The notes under the pieces: model-generated
Seen by the model: only the letters and a program-made list of their open reading frames with translations
Told to the model about the DNA's origin: nothing
The model's database searches: none
Position numbers and translations under genes: made by a program
Shown here: positions 29,060-37,907 of the stretch, piece after piece
Layout: each line of letters starts with the position of its first letter
Numbering within the stretch: position 1 is the stretch's first letter
Source: Ruegeria atlantica
GTDB taxonomy: Bacteria > Pseudomonadota > Alphaproteobacteria > Rhodobacterales > Rhodobacteraceae
DNA: 64,000 nucleotides
NCBI RefSeq assembly: GCF_001458195.1
Contig: NZ_CYPU01000018.1
Span: 1-64,000 of the forward strand
Direction of reading: 5' to 3'

Positions 29060-31033
29060 CTATATATCGTCAATCTCGATCATCACATCCCCCGCGCTCA
29101 GCTGTTGCCCGACCTCAACGTGGACAGACGTGATGACGCCAGCAACGGCGGCAGTGATCTGGTGTTGCATCTTCATGGCTTCGAGAACGGCCAGACAGTC
29201 GCCTTTGGAAACGCTTTGACCGGGTCTTGCCGCCACCTCGACCAGGGCACCCGGCATGGGGGCGGTGACGCGACCGCTAGCGATCGTTCCCGCATCCAAT
29301 ACACCGGGACGCAGGCGTCGAAACGTCAGGCGCTCGGCGCCGATGGCGATCTGGGCTGTGTCGCGGGATATGTGTGCGGTGGCGTCGACGGTGTTGTCAT
29401 TTATGCGTGCCCGGACCTTCCCGCTGCTGCGCTTGATAAACGAAACATCATACGCGTTGCCCTCAACCCATACCGTCCATCCATCGGGGCGGGAGAGTGC
29501 GCGCGTTTGTATCTCTTCGTCACTATAGGCAAGCGTCACGGCGAACGGCGGTAACGCCGCGCTGGACCAACCCAACTGTTCGGCGGATACATAGCCCGCC
29601 GCCGCCCTTGCGCGGGCCTGATCCGCACCCAACAACAGCGCAACCGCCAAGGCGACGTCCTGCGCAGTTACCCAGTACGCAGGAAAGCCCCGGGGGTAGG
29701 TCCGATCCAGAAATGTTGTTGTTGCATCGCCGGCAATGAAATCTCTGTGCTGCAGCACATCTGCAAGAAACCGCGAATTTGTCACCGTTCCCAGCAAAAT
29801 AGTTTCTTGCACAGCCTTGATCAGCCGCGCACGTGCCGCTTCGCGGGTTGGACCGTGCGCGATGATCTTTGCAAGCATGGCGTCATAGAAAGGCGATACC
29901 TCTTGTCCCTGCTGAATGCCGAAATCCACACGCATTCCGGGACCGGACGCAGCCTGCCAGAAATCAATTGGACCGGTCGCCGGCAGATATCCGTTAGCAG
30001 GGTCTTCGGCGTAAAGCCGCGCCTCGATGGCGTGACCGTTCATGGTGACGTCTTCCTGAGAGATTGGAAGGGCGTCACCCTGCGCGACAGCGATCTGTAG
30101 CGCCACTAGGTCGAGGCCAGTGACCATCTCGGTCACAGGATGCTCAACCTGCAGTCGGGTATTCATTTCAAGGAAATAGAACACGCCGGACGGTTCAAAT
30201 AGAAACTCCACGGTTCCGGCGCCGCGATAGCTCACCGCACGGGCCGCCTCAATCGCCACAGCCCCCATTTTTGCGCGCAACTCTGTCGTCATGACCGGGC
30301 TTGGGGCTTCTTCGATGACTTTTTGGTGGCGACGCTGAACCGAGCATTCCCTTTCGCCCAGATGAATTACGTTCCCGCACCCATCGGCAAAAACCTGAAA
30401 TTCGATGTGGCGCGCATCACCGATCGCTTTCTCAAGGATCAGTTCGCCGGATCCAAAAGCGCTCTCGGCCTCGGATCTTGCGATTGAAATCGCCTCAGAA
30501 AAAGCGTCGGCAGATTGGACCACGCGCATTCCGCGTCCACCGCCACCAGCTGCGGCTTTGACCATGATGGGAAAACCGATTTTGCTCGCTTCAGCGACCA
30601 GTGCGGCACCCGATTGATCATCGCCTTCATACCCTGGAACGCAGGGAACGCCCGCGCCAATCATAAGGCGTTTGGCGACGGCCTTGTCGCCCATCAGCCG
30701 GATCGCGTCGGGATCGGGTCCGATATAAGTCAGACCCGCGGCCTCGACTGCCTCTGCAAAACCCGCATTTTCGGACAAAAACCCATAGCCTGGGTGGATC
30801 GCCCCTGCCCCAGTTTCCTGAGCCGCAGCAATGATCTTTTTTGCGTTCAGATAGCTGGCACCAATCGGCCCTTCACCGATCCAAACCGCCTCATCAGCAA
30901 GTTCGACATGGGGTGCCCGAGCGTCAGCGCTTGTATAAACGGCCACTGTGCGCAGGCCAAGCGACCGGGCGGTTCGCATGATACGCGCAGCGATTTCCCC
31001 ACGATTGGCAACGAGAAGCGTGTCGAATGTCAT
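29060..31033 (-). CDS. Acyl-CoA carboxylase alpha subunit (biotin carboxylase plus BCCP)
   Basis: A 657-aa subunit carrying, in order, biotin carboxylase (LLVANRGEIAARIMRTARSL, the glycine-rich VKAAAGGGGRGM ATP loop, EMNTRLQVEHPVTE), a linker and a C-terminal biotinyl domain with the acceptor lysine K621 in VLEAMKMQHQ. The partner carboxyltransferase is the next gene upstream (31089-32708). The same locus contains an AtuA-like gene, so the natural substrate may be geranyl-CoA or another branched enoyl-CoA such as 3-methylcrotonyl-CoA. The window's own bio operon supplies its cofactor. Confidence 0.92.
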   Translation of the reverse strand: MTFDTLLVANRGEIAARIMRTARSLGLRTVAVYTSADARAPHVELADEAVWIGEGPIGASYLNAKKIIAAAQETGAGAIHPGYGFLSENAGFAEAVEAAGLTYIGPDPDAIRLMGDKAVAKRLMIGAGVPCVPGYEGDDQSGAALVAEASKIGFPIMVKAAAGGGGRGMRVVQSADAFSEAISIARSEAESAFGSGELILEKAIGDARHIEFQVFADGCGNVIHLGERECSVQRRHQKVIEEAPSPVMTTELRAKMGAVAIEAARAVSYRGAGTVEFLFEPSGVFYFLEMNTRLQVEHPVTEMVTGLDLVALQIAVAQGDALPISQEDVTMNGHAIEARLYAEDPANGYLPATGPIDFWQAASGPGMRVDFGIQQGQEVSPFYDAMLAKIIAHGPTREAARARLIKAVQETILLGTVTNSRFLADVLQHRDFIAGDATTTFLDRTYPRGFPAYWVTAQDVALAVALLLGADQARARAAAGYVSAEQLGWSSAALPPFAVTLAYSDEEIQTRALSRPDGWTVWVEGNAYDVSFIKRSSGKVRARINDNTVDATAHISRDTAQIAIGAERLTFRRLRPGVLDAGTIASGRVTAPMPGALVEVAARPGQSVSKGDCLAVLEAMKMQHQITAAVAGVITSVHVEVGQQLSAGDVMIEIDDI

Positions 31034-31088
31034 GCCTCAGCCTCTGCTATCTGTCTTGGATGTGGATTTGGTGAGCTATGCAGCATGG

Positions 31089-32708
31089 TCAAAACCTGTG
31101 CACCCCGTACGAGCTGGTTTTGACCGTCCGCGCGCGACCCTCAAGGCAAATTTCAAGGCAAAAACCTAGCACACGCCGCGTGTCGCGGGGGTCAATGACG
31201 CCATGATCGATACACCGGCCAGAGGTGTAAAACGCATTCTCTTGTCGTGTGAAATGCGCAGTGATCGCTGCCTTCTGCGCCGCCAGTTTGGCTTCGTCGG
31301 GGTCGATCCCTTTGCGTTTAAACCCTGCGCGCGCGACCAGTTCCATCGTCCCGGCGGCTTGCTCGCCGCCCATCACGCCCGTTGCCGCGTTGGGCCAGGC
31401 GAACAGAAAATCCGGATCATAAGCGTAACCGCACATCCCGTAATTGCCCGCCCCGAAACTCGCGCCGATATAAAGCGTGATCTTGGGCACATCGACCGAC
31501 GTAACGGCCTGGATCATCTTGGCCCCATGTTTGATCATGCCGCTTTGTTCATATTGGGTGCCGACCATGAACCCTGTAATGTTGTTCAGAAATATCAGGG
31601 GAATGTCAGACTGACCGCATAGCTGAATAAACTGTGCGGCTTTGTTCGCGCCTGCAGGGTCCAGTGGTCCGTTGTTTCCAAGAACACCCACTGCGATGCC
31701 ATTGATTGCGGCCTGCAAACAGACAGTCGCCGAGCCATAGTCGGGCTTGAAATCTTCAAAATCCGAGCCATCCACAATGCGGGCCACGACCTCGCGGACA
31801 TCATAGGGGACACGGTAATCGGTTGGAACAACGCCTGCGATCTCATCCGCATCATATTTCGGTGGCTGCGCTTCTTTGCTGCGACGCACAGGCAAGGATT
31901 TGTTCCAATCCAGCCGGGCCATCACGTTCCGCGCCATTTCGATACCGTGCGCATCATCCTCGGCCAGATAGTCGACCAGCCCGGATGTGGTGGCATGCAT
32001 CTCGGACCCGCCCAGATCACGGTCATTGGCCTTTTCGCCCGTCGCCGCGTGAACCAAGGCGGCACCGGCCAAGGCGGCCATGCCGTTGTTCTTCACGCCA
32101 ACGACATAGTCTGCAAGGCCGGGCATATAGGCCCCACCGGCGGTTGACGGGCCGTGCAGCACTGCAATGTTGGGCAGCCCTGCGGCCGAATGGCGAGCCA
32201 GATTGCGGAACAGTTTGCCGCCATTGGCCCAGAATTCGACCTTGTATTCCATCAGGTTTGCACCGGCGCTTTCGACAAGATGCACAAAAGGCAGGTTCTG
32301 TTTCAATGCCATGTCTTGCGCGCTCAGGAAGGCCGCAGCTGACATCTCGACCATCGCGCCGGCCTTGATCCCTGAATCGTCGACGATGATCATGCAGCGC
32401 ACGCCCGAGATGAAGCCGATGCCGATGACCAATGACGCGCCCGGAACCGAACGCTCGGGATCGTCTGTATCGACGCAGTAGCCCGCCAACCCGTGCAGTT
32501 GCAAAAAAGGCATTCCAGGATCCAACAGTTGGGCCAAACGGTCACGGGGTGTGATCTGCCCCCGGGCTTCCATCCGTTCGCGCCGTTTCTCTGACAGGGC
32601 GACAGGACGCGCTTCAAGCGCGCGCATCTCGTCGACAAGAGCCAGCATATCGGCTCGGTTCTTGGCAAAGCTGCCAGAATCGCGGACGACTTTACTGACA
32701 AAACCCAT
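31089..32708 (-). CDS. Acyl-CoA carboxylase beta subunit (carboxyltransferase)
   Basis: A 539-aa carboxyltransferase of the methylcrotonyl/geranyl/propionyl-CoA type. Both crotonase-like halves are present; recognisable pieces are VESAGANLMEYKVEFWANGG, GPSTAGGAYMPGLADY, FLNNITGFMVGTQYEQSG and the glycine-rich YIGASFGAGNYGMCG. ATG 32708 (MGFVSKVVRDSGSF) follows GAGGAGAAAG and overlaps the AtuA-like stop as TGATG; the frame stays open to 32954, inside that gene, so the shorter form was chosen. It is translationally coupled to the gene upstream. Confidence 0.93.
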   Translation of the reverse strand: MGFVSKVVRDSGSFAKNRADMLALVDEMRALEARPVALSEKRRERMEARGQITPRDRLAQLLDPGMPFLQLHGLAGYCVDTDDPERSVPGASLVIGIGFISGVRCMIIVDDSGIKAGAMVEMSAAAFLSAQDMALKQNLPFVHLVESAGANLMEYKVEFWANGGKLFRNLARHSAAGLPNIAVLHGPSTAGGAYMPGLADYVVGVKNNGMAALAGAALVHAATGEKANDRDLGGSEMHATTSGLVDYLAEDDAHGIEMARNVMARLDWNKSLPVRRSKEAQPPKYDADEIAGVVPTDYRVPYDVREVVARIVDGSDFEDFKPDYGSATVCLQAAINGIAVGVLGNNGPLDPAGANKAAQFIQLCGQSDIPLIFLNNITGFMVGTQYEQSGMIKHGAKMIQAVTSVDVPKITLYIGASFGAGNYGMCGYAYDPDFLFAWPNAATGVMGGEQAAGTMELVARAGFKRKGIDPDEAKLAAQKAAITAHFTRQENAFYTSGRCIDHGVIDPRDTRRVLGFCLEICLEGRARTVKTSSYGVHRF

Positions 32709-34492
32709 CAGCTTTCTCCTCGCTCGGGATATGAGAATAACTCTGCAGGAATCCTGATCGGTGTGGCCAGCAATATCTGGGCATAACTCTTGCCTTGCGC
32801 GTCGTTGCGCAACGAGGCGACGCCACCGCCACCCAGCGCATTGTGCAGCAGAATGTTCATGGAATGCGTTCCTGGAAGATAGAACCGTTCGACCCTGCCA
32901 GATAGGTGGTTTGAAAAAACATCTGCCAGCGTCGCTTCGGTCAGCGCCGCCCAAATGTAGGGCAAAAAGGTAGCATGACGTGCAATGACCCCAATGTTTG
33001 CGGCGTCGCCTTTGTCTCCAGATCTAGCCCAGGCCAAATCTTCCAAGGGGCATGTGATCCACTCGGTCACCTTTTCATCGGCTATTTCCGGGGCTTTTGC
33101 CGGGACAGGTTCCGGGTCTTGTGGGGACGTTTTCGGCGGATTGTATGCGATATCGTCCCCATCCATCGTTACGCAATAGGTCAGCGTGTTGTTTGGCACC
33201 AAGAAGGAAAACAGGGCAACGACTGGCGAGGGCTTTGGACGCCCTCCTCCGGTAAAGATGTGCAACCCCGGCGGTGCGGCCAGTGCGCACCCGGTCATTT
33301 CACGCAGGAATACGCCAACCGCGCGAGGGTCATCGTGTTTCACGGCTACCTTGAACGAGATCTCTTCGTAATCGCCGTCGCCAGGCCGACCTCCGAAGGT
33401 TTCAAACGACACCTCGCGATAGTCGGGGGTGCCCATCCGTTGCAGGACAGCGCGCGCGCGATCCAACCCCGCTTGGGCAAAAGTCTTCGCCTTTTGTCGT
33501 GCCTCACGCCCGTTGATCAGAATCGTCATGCCCGCGCGATAGCCATCCGCCCAGGTGGCGGACACTTTGAGTTGCCCGGTCGGCGCGCGGCCTTTTGCAC
33601 CCGAAACGGTTACATGGTCTGGCTCGGATTGCTCAATCCTGACATTGGAAAAGTCGCAAATCACGTCAGGCAGAATATAGGACTGCGGGTCGCCGATCTC
33701 ATACAGCATCTGCTCGCAGGCCGAAGCTGGGGCCACACATCCCGTCGTGCCCTTCGGCTTGGTCAGGACCAACCCGCCATCTGCGCTTACCTCGACAATC
33801 GGATAGCCAATTTGGGCGATATCCCCCGCCATTTCCCAATCCGTGAAATTCCCGCCAGTGGCTTGGGGTCCACATTCCAGCAGATGCCCCGCAAGCGACC
33901 CGGCAGCCAGTAAGTTGTGGTCCTCGTGCCGCCATCCAAAATGATACATGCACGCGGCCAACGTAAGTGCGCTGTCGACGCAGCGGCCTGTGATGACGAT
34001 GTCAGCCCCGGCGTGCAGCGCCGCCAATATCGGCCCTGCCCCAATATAAGCATTCACCGAGGCGATCTTTTCGGTCGGTGGCATCGGCGCACCGGAAAAC
34101 ATCTCAGTCCGATCGACAAACTCAGCAACACGTGGCAGCAGGTCGTCGCCTTCGACCACTGCGACTTTCACGTTCAATCCCAATTCAGCAGATTTGCGAC
34201 GCAAAGCAACAGCACAGGCCACTGGGTTGACCCCACCCGCATTTGACAACACCTTGACGCCCTGCTCGGCGATCTGGGTTAAATTGTTGGCTGTAACGTC
34301 AGAGACGAAATCCACCGCATATCCCTTTTGGGGGTCTTTAAGGCGGGCGCGGGCCATGATCGACATGGTGATTTCGGCCAGGTAATCGTAGACCAGAAAG
34401 TCAATCTTTGGGGCACGCAGCAATTGCTGTGTCGCATGAGGGGCATCCCCCCAAAAACCACTTGCTCCTCCGATCCGCAGAGAATGTGTCAC
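32708..34492 (-). CDS. AtuA-like acyclic terpene utilization protein (DUF1446 family)
   Basis: A 594-aa protein of the AtuA/DUF1446 family, with the N-terminal RIGGASGFWGDAP segment, NAGGVNPVACA, DIVITGRCVDSALTLA, and a C-terminal domain with LAWARSGDKGDAANIGVIAR and HNALGGGGVASLR. AtuA is needed for citronellol and geraniol catabolism in Pseudomonas, but its reaction is not established; it is regularly encoded next to a geranyl- or methylcrotonyl-type carboxylase, as here. GTG 34492 is preferred because GGGAGAGA precedes it and conserved sequence starts there; ATG 34537 would add 15 residues. Confidence 0.85.
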   Translation of the reverse strand: MTHSLRIGGASGFWGDAPHATQQLLRAPKIDFLVYDYLAEITMSIMARARLKDPQKGYAVDFVSDVTANNLTQIAEQGVKVLSNAGGVNPVACAVALRRKSAELGLNVKVAVVEGDDLLPRVAEFVDRTEMFSGAPMPPTEKIASVNAYIGAGPILAALHAGADIVITGRCVDSALTLAACMYHFGWRHEDHNLLAAGSLAGHLLECGPQATGGNFTDWEMAGDIAQIGYPIVEVSADGGLVLTKPKGTTGCVAPASACEQMLYEIGDPQSYILPDVICDFSNVRIEQSEPDHVTVSGAKGRAPTGQLKVSATWADGYRAGMTILINGREARQKAKTFAQAGLDRARAVLQRMGTPDYREVSFETFGGRPGDGDYEEISFKVAVKHDDPRAVGVFLREMTGCALAAPPGLHIFTGGGRPKPSPVVALFSFLVPNNTLTYCVTMDGDDIAYNPPKTSPQDPEPVPAKAPEIADEKVTEWITCPLEDLAWARSGDKGDAANIGVIARHATFLPYIWAALTEATLADVFSNHLSGRVERFYLPGTHSMNILLHNALGGGGVASLRNDAQGKSYAQILLATPIRIPAELFSYPERGES

Positions 34493-34605
34493 GCCACGTC
34501 TCTCCCGCTTGGGTACGATCTGCAGTTTACAGACCAACTGTTCTGTTTTTATGATCCACTGACTGCCTTGGTCAACGAAGATTTACCACTGCGACGCGAC
34601 GGAAG

Positions 34606-35241
34606 ATGATAGATAAGATGCCAAAGAAATCCTCGGTCCAGGATCAAAGGTCCCGGGATATGCAGGTCAAAATCTGCAATGCGACGGTCACCTGTCTGGA
34701 TCAGCTCGGGTATGCCGAGACTACTTTTGCCGAGGTGCAGGCCAAGGCGGGCATCTCACGCGGGGCAATTACGCATCACTTCCCCACGAAACAGGCCCTG
34801 GTTGCAGCTACCGCGATGCGACTGCTGGGCAATGCGCAAAACCCGCTCTGGCCACATGATCGCGCCCCTCAGCCCGTCTATGATCTGATTATGTCCGCCT
34901 GGGCCAATATCGTAAATTCCGCAGGCGGACGTGCCATAGTCGAGATTCTGGTTGCTTGCCGAACCGACCCGGCTCTGTTCGGAATGCTTGAACAGAGCTT
35001 GAGAGATTGGGACAAATCGAACCTGAGCCTGATCTCAGCCCGGTATGTCAGCGCAACAGGCAACCGTGACGACACTGAATTGTTGTGGAGTATCGCGCGG
35101 AACTTCCTGCGTGGTTTGTTGTTGCATGAGAAATTCGTTTCGTCGCCAGAATACCTTATGCAGATGATGGATCGCTTTGCCCGCATGATGGAAAGCCAGC
35201 TTCAGGTATTGCCCAAAAATGACGTCGAGGAGGTCGAATGA
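34606..35241 (+). CDS. TetR-family transcriptional regulator
   Basis: A 211-aa regulator. The helix-turn-helix region at about residues 20-70 includes TFAEVQAKAGISRGAITHHF, then PTKQALVAA, and a helical ligand domain follows. It is divergent from the AtuA-like/carboxylase operon and overlaps the acyl-CoA dehydrogenase start by ATGA, so it probably represses both arms and senses an acyl-CoA. The start is ambiguous between ATG 34606 and ATG 34618 (MPKKSS). Confidence 0.88.
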   Translation: MIDKMPKKSSVQDQRSRDMQVKICNATVTCLDQLGYAETTFAEVQAKAGISRGAITHHFPTKQALVAATAMRLLGNAQNPLWPHDRAPQPVYDLIMSAWANIVNSAGGRAIVEILVACRTDPALFGMLEQSLRDWDKSNLSLISARYVSATGNRDDTELLWSIARNFLRGLLLHEKFVSSPEYLMQMMDRFARMMESQLQVLPKNDVEEVE

Positions 35242-36395
35242 CCCTGCCATCCCCTTTCATGACCCCGGAACGCGAAGCTTTCCGCGGGAATTTCCAGCGA
35301 TTTGTCGATGCCGAAATCAAACCGCATATTGAGCAATGGGAGGCGGATCGCAGCGTCCCATGGGAACTGCATGCAGCAATCGCTGAGTTTGGAGTATTTG
35401 GCTTTGGGATCGATGAGGAATACGGCGGTCTGGGTTTCGACAATGCCTTTATGCGCCATGATTATAGTGAAATTCTGTTCGGCTGTGGGGCGTCCGGTAT
35501 CGGAGCCGCCGTTGGGGGACGTACGATTTCAATCAGCCCAATTGCGAAATTCGCTTCCGAGGAGTTCAAACAGAAAGTGCTGCCCGAGATCATCTCGGGG
35601 CGCATGATGTCGGCCCTTGGGATCACCGAACCGGGCGCAGGGTCGGACGTTGCCAATATTCAAACAAAGGCTGAACGCAAAGGCGGCCAATGGATACTGA
35701 ACGGGGAAAAGACCTATATCACCGGGGGGATGGATGCCGAATGGTTTGTGGTTGGTGCCCGCACTGGCGGTCCAGGGTTGACCGGCATTTCGTTGTTCCT
35801 GGTCCCTCATGACGCGCCCGGGTTCAGCCGTACACCTTTGGGTGGCAAGATGGGCTGGCACAGTTCACAGCAAGCAACGCTGCATTTCGATGATTGCGAG
35901 CTGGATTCTACTGCGCTGTTGGGGCCTGAGAACAGGGGCTTCATCGCAATCATGAACAATTTCAACTTTGAACGGCTCGGCCTGACATCCGCTTCGTTAG
36001 GAATGATGAAACTATGCTACGATAGTGCGCTGGACTGGGCACGGGAACGCGAGACATTCGGCAAGCGACTGGTCGAACATCAGGTCATTGGCCACAAATT
36101 TGCAGAAATGTCCGCCCGGATAGATATGAATGAGGCATATATCGAGCGGATCTGCTGGGCGATCGAGCAGGGCCTGATGCCTGTCGCCGAAATTGCCAAG
36201 GCCAAAGTTCAGGCCACGACGTCGCTGCAATTTGTTGCTTCCGAGGCGATGCAGATCTTTGGCGGTGCCGCGTACATGCTGGGTAACCCGGTCGAGCGTG
36301 TCTGGCGCGAAATCAAAATAATGGCAATTGGCGGCGGATCCGAAGAGATCATGCGCGATCTGGCCGTGCGCCAGATGGGATTGGTAGGGCAATAG
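35238..36395 (+). CDS. Acyl-CoA dehydrogenase
   Basis: A 385-aa flavoprotein with the normal three-domain layout: N-terminal helical domain, the beta-domain with the ALGITEPGAGSDVANI and NGEKTYITGG signatures, and a C-terminal helical domain ending RVWREIKIMAIGGGSEEIMR. At the position where medium-chain-type enzymes carry the catalytic Glu (EGT), this protein reads GGG, so the base must come from elsewhere, as in isovaleryl-CoA-type enzymes. It likely makes the 2,3-enoyl-CoA that the neighbouring carboxylase uses. Translationally coupled to TetR. Confidence 0.88.
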   Translation: MTLPSPFMTPEREAFRGNFQRFVDAEIKPHIEQWEADRSVPWELHAAIAEFGVFGFGIDEEYGGLGFDNAFMRHDYSEILFGCGASGIGAAVGGRTISISPIAKFASEEFKQKVLPEIISGRMMSALGITEPGAGSDVANIQTKAERKGGQWILNGEKTYITGGMDAEWFVVGARTGGPGLTGISLFLVPHDAPGFSRTPLGGKMGWHSSQQATLHFDDCELDSTALLGPENRGFIAIMNNFNFERLGLTSASLGMMKLCYDSALDWARERETFGKRLVEHQVIGHKFAEMSARIDMNEAYIERICWAIEQGLMPVAEIAKAKVQATTSLQFVASEAMQIFGGAAYMLGNPVERVWREIKIMAIGGGSEEIMRDLAVRQMGLVGQ

Positions 36396-36563
36396 CGGCG
36401 ACGTTGTGGGTCCGCATGCGCGTGCAATGAACATGAAGTGATCGCCGACAGGCCAGCCTTAGACAAATCCTTTTCCTTCCAATTGTCCGCAAATGATCAA
36501 TGCTCAAATGCGCAATCATTTATGACAATCTAAGTTGCGCCAAACTCATCACGCGAGGGAATT

Positions 36564-36620
36564 ATGGATATTTGGTTCTATGTGGGGCTTGGCTTGTTGA
36601 TATGGGCTATCAGGAATTGA
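36564..36620 (+). CDS. Possible 18-aa membrane microprotein
   Basis: The frame reads MDIWFYVGLGLLIWAIRN then TGA, preceded by GAGGGAATT at a suitable distance. The product would be a single short hydrophobic helix with aromatic residues near the start and Arg-Asn at the end, a common look for bacterial small membrane proteins. It lies in the gap between the acyl-CoA dehydrogenase and the tRNA gene. Support is only the ribosome site and composition. Confidence 0.3.
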   Translation: MDIWFYVGLGLLIWAIRN

Positions 36621-36638
36621 AAACTCTCTGAAACGATA

Positions 36639-36723
36639 TGGTGCGGGTGGAGGGACTTGAACCCCCACGCCTTGCGGCGCCAGAACCTAAATCTGGTGCG
36701 TCTACCAATTTCGCCACACCCGC
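36639..36723 (-). tRNA. tRNA-Leu (anticodon UAG)
   Basis: The cloverleaf folds on the minus strand: acceptor GCGGGTG (36717-36723 complement) with CACCCGC, D-arm GGCGAAATTGGTAGACGC, anticodon stem CCAGA/TCTGG with loop TTTAGGT giving UAG, a long variable arm (GGCGCCGCAAGGCGT) and T-loop GTTCAAGTC. The long variable arm is the class-II hallmark of tRNA-Leu. The terminal CCA is encoded (36639-36641). Confidence 0.97.
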
Positions 36724-37432
36724 AACCCAAGCACTCAGTGCCAGAATGTCGGCGTGAATAGCAAAGCTTGCTGCGGAGTGCGAGAGGTAAAATTGAGTTG
36801 CGCACAAGATTATTGATGACATCGGAAGAATATGCTTCTGAACTGACCGCCGTGCAAATATGATGTGTGCTGGACGCCGCTGCCAAGCAGGATGCGGGTT
36901 ATTTTCATATGTTGCTGTTCGCGGCAGGAAAGCAGTCTCATTACTGGCGTTTTCCGAGCAGATAAAAATGATTCCCAGGTCAAATTTTTCAATTTCATTG
37001 TTTTGCATTTAGCAACACTTAGGTCCTTTTGGTGATAGTTTGCAAACTATCTAACGTTGAGTAAAGTGCCTCTCATTTAAGATCCTGCAATGGTGAGAAT
37101 CCAAAGACGATTACAACAAACACAAATTTTACAGACGTCCTCTGCGTAAATAATGTTGGGCTGGCTTCAAAAGAGATGGAAAATTTTCGTTTATTAACAA
37201 TTTACTAAATCCGCCTTCAAAAGTATCACACATTTGCGCCGTTGCAAGTTTTGTCCTCTTGAATGCTGCAAACGGCAAATGGCGCTGTCTACATCGATGC
37301 CGAAAATACGCCCTTAAGTTGTGGTTGAAAAAATGCCGCCGACCACAATTGCGACACAATTCAAACGCCAAAAAATCTTATTCGCGTCAAAATAAGACCG
37401 CCTTGAAAGCCGCCTATAGGCATAAGGAGTTA
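36724..37432. other. Intergenic, relatively AT-rich stretch before the dynamin locus
   Basis: About 700 bases with no recognisable protein. Short open frames on either strand lack motifs and codon-use signal. The segment is visibly richer in A and T than the flanking genes and probably holds the promoter of the downstream operon; a palindrome GCCTATAGGC lies near 37415. Confidence 0.45.
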
Positions 37433-37504
37433 ATGAGTCTTTTTTGCCTTCGGGCGCTGTACGAGTTTTTTCGCTCAACTCCAGTACAAGGGTCTGAAAC
37501 GTGA
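37433..37504 (+). CDS. Possible 23-aa leader peptide
   Basis: AAGGAG (37424-37429) precedes an ATG whose frame reads MSLFCLRALYEFFRSTPVQG, then SET and TGA. The stop overlaps the GTG start of the next gene (GTGA, 37501-37504), the same coupling seen between real genes in this window. It may be a leader or a small coupled gene. Evidence is position and ribosome site only. Confidence 0.35.
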   Translation: MSLFCLRALYEFFRSTPVQGSET

Positions 37505-37905
37505 CCAATATGATGAACTCCACTGCTGCCGAGCAAGAAGCCGTTGGTCTTGCGCGTGAAAGTTTTCTTGGCGAACTCAAATCCCTGAACCGCGACCATC
37601 CAAACACCGGGTTTGGCGTCTCATTGCGCACACGCTCGGGGCGGCAATACTTGCTTGCAAACTCGCGTATGCCGCTGCCCGAAACCAAATCCGAGGGTTT
37701 TCCGACCGGGCGTCGTCTTGCCCGCCTTGAAAATAGCGAGCGCTTCAGCTCGATCGAAGTTTTGGCGGATTGCCACACCTTCGAGTCGATTTCGCCGGGC
37801 GCCGAAGCCGCTATCCTGGGCAATGCGCTGAATCTGATCGCCCGAATCGACACCATGACCAGCACGCCAACTGACACGTTGGCCGCGACAGGAACCGGAG
37901 GCTGA
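37501..37905 (+). CDS. Unrecognised 134-aa protein, first gene of dynamin locus
   Basis: I do not recognise a family. The protein is soluble, with mixed alpha/beta composition: a likely beta-rich centre (FGVSLRTRSGRQYLLANSRM, then LARLENSERFSSIEVLADC), a helical stretch (AAILGNALNLIARID) and a Thr/Gly-rich tail. GTG 37501 follows AAGGGT with good spacing; ATG 37510 is an alternative. Two bases separate its stop from the first dynamin gene, so it is surely in the same operon and may be a partner or adaptor of that GTPase. A loose resemblance of its central strands to part of the protein at 42093 is noted but unproven. Confidence 0.7.
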   Translation: MTNMMNSTAAEQEAVGLARESFLGELKSLNRDHPNTGFGVSLRTRSGRQYLLANSRMPLPETKSEGFPTGRRLARLENSERFSSIEVLADCHTFESISPGAEAAILGNALNLIARIDTMTSTPTDTLAATGTGG

Positions 37906-37907
37906 AC

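Noticed and set aside
32975..33913. Plus-strand 312-codon frame antisense to the AtuA-like gene
   Set aside because: No recognisable motif; the opposite strand encodes a clear family member.
37129..37504. Two 80-codon frames before the dynamin locus
   Set aside because: No domain or start signal except the last 23 codons, which are reported separately as a possible leader.
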